DNA of 7,088 nucleotides from NCBI GenBank assembly GCA_024691265.1, contig JAILNT010000259.1, positions 1 to 7,088 on the forward strand. Direction: 5' to 3'. The translations under genes and the position numbers were made by a program. This stretch comes from Treponema sp. GTDB lineage: Bacteria > Spirochaetota > Spirochaetia > Treponematales > Treponemataceae. A model generated the notes under the pieces. It saw nothing but the letters and a program-made list of their open reading frames with translations, was not told the DNA's origin and did not search any database. Every line of letters starts with the position of its first letter. Position 1 is the stretch's first letter. Shown piece after piece: positions 1 through 5,146 of the stretch.

Positions 1-71
1 AATGCTGTGAATATACCATTTTCGGTTTCAAATTTCTTAGTTATATTTGACAGAATCAGAAATGTTTTCAT
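1..71 (-). CDS. ABC-type transporter ATPase, N-terminal fragment (runs off window)
   Basis: This is an incomplete gene: 23 codons from an ATG at 71-69 (minus strand) to the window edge. The visible protein starts MKTFLILSNITKKFETENG and continues IFTA. This is the usual first beta strand and A-loop region of an ABC ATPase (pattern: hydrophobic strand, N-[IV]-[ST]-K-x-F, then a short acidic/Gly turn before the T-A-L strand). Walker A and later motifs lie outside the window. It starts 19 nt after the bioY stop codon on the same strand, so the two genes are probably co-transcribed. An ECF-type energising ATPase for BioY is one possibility. The FETENG..FTA style also resembles ATPases of NitT/TauT or methionine-type importers, so the family is undecided. 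AAGG at 87-90 is the only Shine-Dalgarno candidate, and its 15-nt spacing is long. No alternative in-frame start lies between it and the bioY stop. Confidence 0.6.
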   Translation of the reverse strand, partial: MKTFLILSNITKKFETENGIFTA

Positions 72-90
72 AGTAAGCTTGTTTTGCCTT

Positions 91-663
91 TTAGTTTGAG
101 GCTGATATATATCTTGCTGCTACAGGTCTTAATGTAACTGATAAAATAATAGTTACGACCATTTTTATTAAATCACCTGGAATGAATGGAATTACATAGC
201 CTGAAATTATTGTAGCAAAATCTTTTTTTGTAACGAATAAAGCCCATGGAATTGCTGGAAGATATACAAGAACAAAACCTACAAGTGCTGCTACTGATAT
301 TTTTATAACATTTGCTACAGTAACTTTCTTTTCTGTTACTTTAGGTCTTCCAACTATTAAACCTGCTACAAGAGCTCCAATGAAATATCCGTAAAAGAAG
401 CCGCCTGTAGATTTCATAAGTGTTGCAAATCCGCTTGCTCCACCTGAATAAACAGGAAGTCCAATTCCTCCGGCTATTATAAATAATCCTACTGCTGCTG
501 CTCCCTGTATATTTCCTAATATACAGCCTGCGAGAATACAGAGCATGTTCTGTAATACGATTGGTACACCAAATGGACCTGCTGGTATTTTTAAGAATGC
601 TCCAATACAAATTAATGCTGCGAATAGGGCAACAAATACTGAACGAACTGTTGTGTTTTTCAT
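91..663 (-). CDS. bioY: BioY, biotin-specific S component of an ECF transporter
   Basis: BioY is the membrane protein that binds biotin for energy-coupling-factor (ECF) importers, which also need a transmembrane T protein and ATPases. At 190 residues it has the family's usual length, with about six hydrophobic segments. Family landmarks are visible: the first helix and loop IPAGPFGVPIVLQN (26-39, like the usual P.GPVP.TLQ), the Gly-rich G.IGLPVYSGG (66-75), STGGFFYGYF (85-94, like GPTGGY) and the C-terminal PFIPGDLIK (159-167), all typical of BioY. The start is supported by AAGGTG seven bases upstream of the ATG. The gene lies 55 bp downstream of lnt, and an ABC ATPase begins 19 nt after its stop. 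No ECF T component is visible. A possible BirA operator and promoter lie just upstream, so biotin repression is likely but inferred. Without EcfT/EcfA in view, it could use a shared ECF module or act alone, as described for some BioY proteins. Confidence 0.95.
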   Translation of the reverse strand: MKNTTVRSVFVALFAALICIGAFLKIPAGPFGVPIVLQNMLCILAGCILGNIQGAAAVGLFIIAGGIGLPVYSGGASGFATLMKSTGGFFYGYFIGALVAGLIVGRPKVTEKKVTVANVIKISVAALVGFVLVYLPAIPWALFVTKKDFATIISGYVIPFIPGDLIKMVVTIILSVTLRPVAARYISASN

Positions 664-667
664 CTTT

Positions 668-701
668 TTTCACCTTATGAATATATATTGTTAAAGTGAA
701 A
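668..701 (-). repeat. Inverted repeat / possible RNA hairpin covering the bioY RBS
   Basis: On the minus strand TTTCACTTT (701-693) can pair with AAGGTGAAA (676-668) over nine base pairs, counting one G-U wobble. The loop is 16 nt and AT-rich. The 3' arm contains the whole Shine-Dalgarno of bioY. There is no U-run after the stem, so it is not an intrinsic terminator. Whether it forms in vivo is inference. If the promoter proposed at 704-732 is used, transcription starts near 697 and the 5' arm would be partly missing, so the full stem would exist only in transcripts reading through from lnt. Confidence 0.35.
671..676 (-). promoter_or_regulatory. bioY ribosome binding site
   Basis: The minus strand reads AAGGTG, ending seven bases before the bioY ATG, a good match to the Shine-Dalgarno core. 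It fixes the start at 663. The same bases form one arm of an inverted repeat (668-701), so the site could be occluded in the mRNA. Confidence 0.75.
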
Positions 702-703
702 TC

Positions 704-732
704 AGAATAATAGTAACCTTATTTTGCTTCAA
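704..732 (-). promoter_or_regulatory. Candidate sigma-70-type promoter for bioY
   Basis: The minus strand reads TTGAAG (732-727), a 17-nt spacer, then TATTCT (709-704): four of six matches in each box at ideal spacing. It sits almost entirely inside the proposed operator inverted repeat (710-743), the arrangement expected if a bound repressor blocks RNA polymerase. Start of transcription would be near 697. In AT-rich DNA such matches arise by chance, so this is weak evidence by itself. Confidence 0.3.
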
Positions 733-743
733 TAGGTTTACAA
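710..743 (-). promoter_or_regulatory. Putative BirA-type biotin operator upstream of bioY
   Basis: The minus strand carries TTGTAAACC (743-735), an exact match to the half-site of the BirA operator (TTGTAAACC, spacer of about 14-16, GGTTTACAA). After a 16-nt spacer comes GGTTACTAT (718-710), a poor partner half with 5 of 9 matches, or better if one T is taken as deleted. The good half overlaps codons for Y-C-K-P at the end of lnt. The position is about 47 bp upstream of the bioY start and the gene is a biotin transporter, which fits biotin-dependent repression. The weak second half and the coding overlap keep this tentative. Confidence 0.45.
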
Positions 744-2413
744 TAGAATAATATTATAAAAAAGATAAATATTGACATTAGTGTATAAAGGAATAAGTCC
801 CCGTAGATTGCATAGGCGGTAATTGTTCTTTTATATATTGGAACTGTCACAGTTTTTGAGCATGCTTCAAACAGAGGAAGCGAATCTGTAATGTTTCCTT
901 TTGGGTCTACTATGGCAGATAGTCCTGAATTTGTAGAACGTACTAAAGTTGTTCTGAATTCTATTGCCCTTAAATAAGCGATGATAAAATGCTGGTATTC
1001 AGCTGATTTTGTTAGTGACCATGAATCATCGGTTATATTTAAGAATATTTCGCTACCGGCTAAAAAAAGCTTTCTGCATAATTGTGGGAATGCGTCTTCA
1101 AAGCAAATTGGTATGGAAAAAGAAACTGAAGGCTTTTCTATAATAGCTTTTGTAGTGGCAGTTTTTGTTAATTCTACATATTCAATATCATTGTCACATT
1201 CTTCTTGCTGTGATAATAGGGGTATGTTGAATATTGTTATTTTATTGCCGGGAACCCAGCCATTTGATATTTTTGCAACGGATTTTATTATTGCAGCAAT
1301 TTTTGGATTGGTTAGACCTGGGATATATTCTCCAAATGGAACTAAGTGCATTTTATTGTAATGTCCTGCTACGTTTCCATTTTTGTCGAATAATATTGCA
1401 CTGTTAGAATAACGTCTGGGTTTTGTGTTGGCTTTTGAAACTCTGTAGGGTGCTCCTATTATAAAAGGAGTATTCATTCTGTTTATGAAATCTACAAGAG
1501 ATTCTTCAAGAGGGTGTTTTGTGTAGAAAACATCACTTACGGGATAAGGGTGCTTTAATACTCCTTCACTCCATAATACTAAATCAGCCCTTTCATTTTC
1601 TTCAAATTCTGTTATCCTCTCTTCTGTGAGCGACATTGATGTCATTATACTGTTGGTGTCATCTTTTGTGAGCCAGGGGTCAAGATTCTGCTGTACAATG
1701 ATAGTTTTCATTGTTTTTATTGGGCTTATAGGCTCTTTTAATTTCACTATACCGTAGAAAGCTGTGATAATGAATAATATTGCCACTCCTTTTGAAGCTT
1801 CTTTTATTGCATGAATGGAAAATTTATAGCTATTAGTTTCTTTTTGGTATTTATTATTGAAAGTTATTATTATCCATTCTGCTATTACTGAGTTTATCAG
1901 GACAATTAAAAAAGATATTCCGTATCGTCCTGTTATGTCGGCAATTTGATTTATCCATGCCCATTTGAACGTTGTCATTGATAAAACTCCCCACGGATAT
2001 GCTAAAAAGCCGAGTGATGATTTTATCCATTCCCATATTACCCAATAAATTGAAAAGCTAAGTATTCTTAATCCTATCTTGTCTTTTATTTTGGGAAGAA
2101 GGAAATATAAAAATATTGATGATATACCAGCAACAAAACCAGAACCTAAAGCAGATGCTCCTAGTGTAAATAAAGCAAAATCTTTATAAAAACCTAGCCA
2201 GAAACTTGAAAGTAAGTGTACGAAAAAACATTGGAGGGCAAATAGAAAAAAAAAGTTTTTTGTTTTTTTTATATTTATTATTGATATGTATAAAGGAACA
2301 AGACAAATTATTCCAATTAAAGGAAATCCGTATAGAAAAAATTCATTAGAAATAGCTGTTGTCTGCAGTATGGCTGAAAAAATTGTGCAAAAAACTTGTA
2401 AAATCCCAAGCAT
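719..2413 (-). CDS. lnt: Apolipoprotein N-acyltransferase (Lnt)
   Basis: Lnt is an inner-membrane enzyme that moves an acyl chain from phospholipid to the N-terminal Cys of apolipoproteins, the last step of lipoprotein maturation. The N-terminal ~225 residues hold about six hydrophobic helices. A nitrilase-like domain follows from about 235 to 525, then one C-terminal helix (533-556). The catalytic triad is visible: Glu283 in VLWSEG (usually WPE), Lys354 in YNKMHLVPFGEYIPG, and Cys437 in IPICFED. NITDDSW (459-465) and LRAIEFRTTLVRSTNSG (481-497) are also family signatures. At 564 residues it is longer than the E. coli enzyme (about 512), partly through an acidic, Thr-rich insert near 402-428, just before the Cys motif. 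No Shine-Dalgarno precedes the ATG, and the predicted transcription start is only a few bases upstream. The last codons contain a possible biotin operator half-site. Homopolymer runs lie around codons 48-57. Confidence 0.95.
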   Translation of the reverse strand: MLGILQVFCTIFSAILQTTAISNEFFLYGFPLIGIICLVPLYISIINIKKTKNFFFLFALQCFFVHLLSSFWLGFYKDFALFTLGASALGSGFVAGISSIFLYFLLPKIKDKIGLRILSFSIYWVIWEWIKSSLGFLAYPWGVLSMTTFKWAWINQIADITGRYGISFLIVLINSVIAEWIIITFNNKYQKETNSYKFSIHAIKEASKGVAILFIITAFYGIVKLKEPISPIKTMKTIIVQQNLDPWLTKDDTNSIMTSMSLTEERITEFEENERADLVLWSEGVLKHPYPVSDVFYTKHPLEESLVDFINRMNTPFIIGAPYRVSKANTKPRRYSNSAILFDKNGNVAGHYNKMHLVPFGEYIPGLTNPKIAAIIKSVAKISNGWVPGNKITIFNIPLLSQQEECDNDIEYVELTKTATTKAIIEKPSVSFSIPICFEDAFPQLCRKLFLAGSEIFLNITDDSWSLTKSAEYQHFIIAYLRAIEFRTTLVRSTNSGLSAIVDPKGNITDSLPLFEACSKTVTVPIYKRTITAYAIYGDLFLYTLMSIFIFFIILFYCKPIEAK

Positions 2414-2422
2414 TACTATATT

Positions 2423-2451
2423 ATTTTATATGAACGGTTGCAAAAATGCAA
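2423..2451 (-). promoter_or_regulatory. Candidate lnt promoter
   Basis: The minus strand reads TTGCAT (2451-2446), 17 bases, then TAAAAT (2428-2423), good -35 and -10 matches at ideal spacing in the divergent intergenic region. Transcription would begin around 2416, only about three bases before the lnt ATG, implying a nearly leaderless mRNA. This fits the absence of a Shine-Dalgarno there. The -35 box overlaps one arm of the palindrome at 2437-2452. Confidence 0.35.
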
Positions 2452-2452
2452 C
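2437..2452. repeat. Perfect inverted repeat in the divergent lnt / kinase intergenic region
   Basis: GTTGCA, four A bases, TGCAAC: a perfect 6-bp inverted repeat with a 4-base centre, placed near the middle of the 64-bp gap between two divergent genes. It overlaps the -35 of the candidate lnt promoter and precedes the kinase start by 25 bp, which suits an operator acting on both. It is not followed by a T-run in either direction, so it is not a classical terminator. No known regulator is assigned. Confidence 0.4.
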
Positions 2453-2477
2453 ATAACATCTGAAAAATGGAAAATAA

Positions 2478-3653
2478 ATGCAGCAGGTTAGAGAAGCGCA
2501 TCAAAGAGAGTTTGAAGCATCACCACAAGTAATGGTTGTAGCCCCAGGGCGTATTCATATCGCCGGCGAACATTCTTGGTTTTTTAAGGATAAGACCTTG
2601 TCAATGGCAATTAATTTGCCTGTCTATATAGCGGTGTCTTTAAGAAAAGATTCTGCATTAAGGTTTTATTTTGTACAGTCTAATGAAAGAAAGAGAGCCA
2701 ATATAACTTCTCTCAAGTATAAGAGGGAAGATAAATGGGCTAATGCGATAAAAGCTGTTATAAGTGGTTTTTTATCGATGGGCTTTACTTGTCAGGGAAT
2801 GAATGTGACTATATGGTCTGATATACTTCCTTCGGCAGGTTTCGGTATCACAACGGCGATAAAGTCCGCATTTGCCTACGCTGTCCGTTATTTGCTTGAC
2901 TTAAAGTGTAGTGACATGCAGCTTATGCAAATCCTTGAAAAAGGAAACCGCCAGTTTCTTAATACCGAAAATTATATTGCAGATAGCTTCACTTCTTTCT
3001 ATTCAAAAGAAAATACACTTGTCTTAACTGATTATTCAAAATACGAATACGAAACAATACCATTTAATTTTACAGGAAAAACTATACTTGTAACAGATGC
3101 TAAGGTTCCTCGTATAAGTGTTTGGAATGAAAGTTCTATTCATCAGGCAGAAAATGCATTGTTGTTAGGTGAATTGAAAGAACCTAAGTCTAATGCTTAT
3201 GGTGGTTGGCTTTATGAATCTTCTCCTACTGAAATAAATGAGGTTTTGTCTGTAGTTCATGAAGATGTCAGACATCGACTCCTTTATATTATGAAGGAAC
3301 ATTCTGTTGTGCTTTCTGCTGTAGATGGTCTCAAAACAAATAATTTTGGTGAATTTGCAAAAGCTATAAATCATAGTCATGAAAATCTAAGAGATTTGTA
3401 TGATATTTCATGTCCTGAAATTGACTGGATATATAAAAGAATTGTTGAGATATCTCAGATTTCTGATATTAATATTCCTAGTGCCTGTTGCCGTATAACT
3501 GGTAAAGGCTTTGGTAGATGTGCCTATGTGATTTTAAATACGGAAGATGTTCCTCTTTATAAGAAGAAGCTTAATGATTACGACAGAATATTCGGTTTTC
3601 AGTCTTCAACTTATGAAGTAAAGCCTTCTTCTGGTATTCGTATAGTAGAGTAA
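2478..3653 (+). CDS. Divergent galactokinase-family GHMP kinase
   Basis: GHMP kinases phosphorylate sugars and other small molecules with ATP in the cytoplasm. Galactokinase-type features in order: APGRIHIAGEHSWFF (22-36, like APGRVNLIGEHTDY), the ATP loop PSAGFGITTA (118-127, usually P...GLSSSA), NYIADSFTSF (165-174, in the place of G.MDQ), the helical stretch INHSHENLRDLYDISCPEID (297-316), which matches galactokinases closely, and RITGKGFGRC (339-348, like RMTGGGFGGC). At 391 residues it has normal length. Arg25 and Asp169 align with the catalytic Arg and Asp. However, the galactose-contacting Asp of GEHxD is Trp34, the ATP-loop serines are Thr, and motif 3 has Lys and Arg in place of small residues. 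Family membership is firm; galactose as substrate is doubtful. It may use another sugar or be non-catalytic. The 2478 ATG has only a weak GGAAAA nearby, but no later start is better. It opens a four-gene rightward run. Confidence 0.8.
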   Translation: MQQVREAHQREFEASPQVMVVAPGRIHIAGEHSWFFKDKTLSMAINLPVYIAVSLRKDSALRFYFVQSNERKRANITSLKYKREDKWANAIKAVISGFLSMGFTCQGMNVTIWSDILPSAGFGITTAIKSAFAYAVRYLLDLKCSDMQLMQILEKGNRQFLNTENYIADSFTSFYSKENTLVLTDYSKYEYETIPFNFTGKTILVTDAKVPRISVWNESSIHQAENALLLGELKEPKSNAYGGWLYESSPTEINEVLSVVHEDVRHRLLYIMKEHSVVLSAVDGLKTNNFGEFAKAINHSHENLRDLYDISCPEIDWIYKRIVEISQISDINIPSACCRITGKGFGRCAYVILNTEDVPLYKKKLNDYDRIFGFQSSTYEVKPSSGIRIVE

Positions 3654-3681
3654 TTTTATTTCAAATTTGGATATATAATTA

Positions 3682-4431
3682 ATGCATATTTTGATAACAA
3701 ATGATGATGGTATAGAGGGAGAGGGCTTAAAAGTCCTTGCTGAATGTCTTTCTAAAAAAAATGATGTTTGGGTTATAGCACCGAATTGCAATAGAAGTGC
3801 TGTATCTAATGGAATAACGATTAATAAGACTTTGCAGTTAAAAAGATATGGTAAACAAGTCTTTTCTTCCTCAGGCTTACCAGCAGATTGTGTTATAGAA
3901 GCTTTGTGCAGTGATATAACTGAATGTAAGATTGATGTAGTTATATCGGGAATAAATAGAGGTGCTAATATTGGCACTGATATTGTTTATTCAGGAACAG
4001 CAGCGGCTGCAAGACAGGCTTCTATTTTGGGTTATCCAGGCATTGCATTAAGTATAGATAGTGATTCTGAAGATTATAAATATAATGCCTTGGCTGATTT
4101 TGTTGAAAAAAATCTTCAAAAATTATGTAGACTTTATAAACCTGGTTATTTTCTTAATATAAATGCTTTTTCGTTATCTTCCTATAAAGGTGTTCAATTT
4201 ACAGATATAAGCAGCCGAAAATATAAAGACCATGTTGTAATTAAAAAAAGTGAAAATTGTAACAGCGATGATGTTTTTGATTGTCTTTTGCATGGTGGGG
4301 AAGTTGATTCTTTAGGCGGAGATAAAAGCGATTATTCTTCTGTTCGTTCTGGAATGATTTCGATTTCTCGTGTATTATCAGAACCCATTGCTGATAAGAT
4401 AGATTACAATGAATTAGAATGGGACTTGTAA
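3682..4431 (+). CDS. surE: 5'/3'-nucleotidase SurE
   Basis: SurE is a cytoplasmic metal-dependent phosphatase acting on nucleoside 5'- and 3'-monophosphates, and on short polyphosphate in some species; it is linked to stationary-phase and stress survival. The protein has the family's usual length (249 residues). Metal-binding residues are all present: Asp8 and Asp9 in ILITNDDGI, Ser39 in APNCNRSAVSNGIT, and Asn92 in VISGINRGANIGTDIVYSGT, where the following Gly/Ala-rich stretch is also diagnostic. GLPADCVIEAL (65-75) is another SurE signature. The C-terminal half is less conserved, as usual for the family. The start at 3682 gives the standard MHILITNDDG opening. The upstream GGA (3669-3671) is a weak Shine-Dalgarno ten bases away. 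It lies 28 bp after the kinase gene and 32 bp before a TPR gene, so co-transcription is likely. Confidence 0.96.
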   Translation: MHILITNDDGIEGEGLKVLAECLSKKNDVWVIAPNCNRSAVSNGITINKTLQLKRYGKQVFSSSGLPADCVIEALCSDITECKIDVVISGINRGANIGTDIVYSGTAAAARQASILGYPGIALSIDSDSEDYKYNALADFVEKNLQKLCRLYKPGYFLNINAFSLSSYKGVQFTDISSRKYKDHVVIKKSENCNSDDVFDCLLHGGEVDSLGGDKSDYSSVRSGMISISRVLSEPIADKIDYNELEWDL

Positions 4432-4463
4432 AGGGAACATTTGTTTGATAGTAGAGGAAAATA

Positions 4464-5138
4464 ATGAACGGAAAAAATGTTCTAGCAGATGGAATCAAAC
4501 TTTATAAAAACAGTGATTATTCTGGAGCATTGACCTTTTTTTTGAGTTTGCCAGAACATGTGCATGCTGATGATATGGAGCTTTCTTATTATATAGGGCT
4601 TTGTTATGCTCAAATGAAGCGTTATGATGATGCACTTCTTTATCTTGAACAAGTTGTTACTGGTGATAAAAATCAGAAAAGAGTTCTCCAGTGTCGATTT
4701 CTTCTTGCTGTAATATATTGTTTGAGTTCTAGAAAGAGACTTGCTGATTTTGAATTAAAAAAACTTTTAGATACAGGATATAAACCTGCTTCTGTTTATG
4801 CTGCTTTAGCTTATGTTGCATGGGACCAAAAATCCCCTAATCAGAGTATTTCTTATTATGAAAAAGCTTTGAGCATTGACCCTGAAAATGCTACGGCATT
4901 GAACGGATTAGGTTATGTTCTTGCTTGTGAAAATAAAGATTTAGCAAAAGCATTGGGATATTGTAAAAAGGCTTTAGAGAAAAATCCTGACGATGCTGCG
5001 TGTCTTGATTCTTTAGGTTGGGTTTATTTTAAACTTGGAATGTTTGATGATGCCCGTAAATATTTGAAGTTGGCTTTCAATAAAGCCGAAGATAATGAAG
5101 AGATTACTGAGCACTATCATGCTGTTATGTCTCAGTAG
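4464..5138 (+). CDS. Tetratricopeptide-repeat protein
   Basis: This is a 224-residue protein made almost wholly of TPR helical hairpins, which form a superhelical scaffold for protein binding. Approximate repeats are 3-36, 39-72, 75-107 (degenerate), 109-142, 143-177 and 178-211. The clearest are SISYYEKALSIDPENATALN (128-147) and KALEKNPDDAACLDSLGWVY (169-188), with the W/G/Y/A/P pattern of TPRs. There is no signal peptide, membrane segment or enzymatic domain, so it should be cytoplasmic unless anchored by a partner. GAGG at 4454-4457, six bases before the ATG, supports the start. Its stop codon overlaps the Shine-Dalgarno of the next gene, itself TPR-bearing and secreted, so the two products are probably made in step. 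The specific partner and function are unknown. Confidence 0.85.
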   Translation: MNGKNVLADGIKLYKNSDYSGALTFFLSLPEHVHADDMELSYYIGLCYAQMKRYDDALLYLEQVVTGDKNQKRVLQCRFLLAVIYCLSSRKRLADFELKKLLDTGYKPASVYAALAYVAWDQKSPNQSISYYEKALSIDPENATALNGLGYVLACENKDLAKALGYCKKALEKNPDDAACLDSLGWVYFKLGMFDDARKYLKLAFNKAEDNEEITEHYHAVMSQ

Positions 5139-5141
5139 GGG
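5137..5141 (+). promoter_or_regulatory. Ribosome binding site overlapping the upstream stop codon
   Basis: AGGGG begins inside the TAG stop of the TPR gene (5136-5138) and ends five bases before the ATG at 5147. This strong Shine-Dalgarno and the 8-bp gap indicate translational coupling of the two TPR genes and settle the downstream start. Confidence 0.7.
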
Positions 5142-5146
5142 TTAAT

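Noticed and set aside
341..673. Open frame of 110 codons overlapping bioY on the same strand
   Set aside because: It is the shifted frame of bioY; its Arg/Ser/Tyr-rich composition is typical of a shadow reading and the bioY frame has clear family motifs.
664..718. Intrinsic terminator between lnt and bioY
   Set aside because: The only stem found (668-701) is AT-rich and lacks a following U-run on the minus strand, so read-through is as likely as termination.
664..718. Riboswitch in the bioY leader
   Set aside because: The gap is only 55 bp, too short for the known large aptamers, and I see no conserved riboswitch core.
981..1361. Open frame of 126 codons on the plus strand inside lnt
   Set aside because: It is antisense to the conserved nitrilase-like domain of lnt, has no recognisable protein family, and has no good ribosome site.
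3165..3380. Open frame of 71 codons antisense to the galactokinase-like gene
   Set aside because: It is short, lacks a ribosome site or motif, and is fully inside a confident gene.
3606..3977. Open frame of 123 codons on the minus strand over the start of surE
   Set aside because: It is antisense to the most conserved part of surE and shows no family features.
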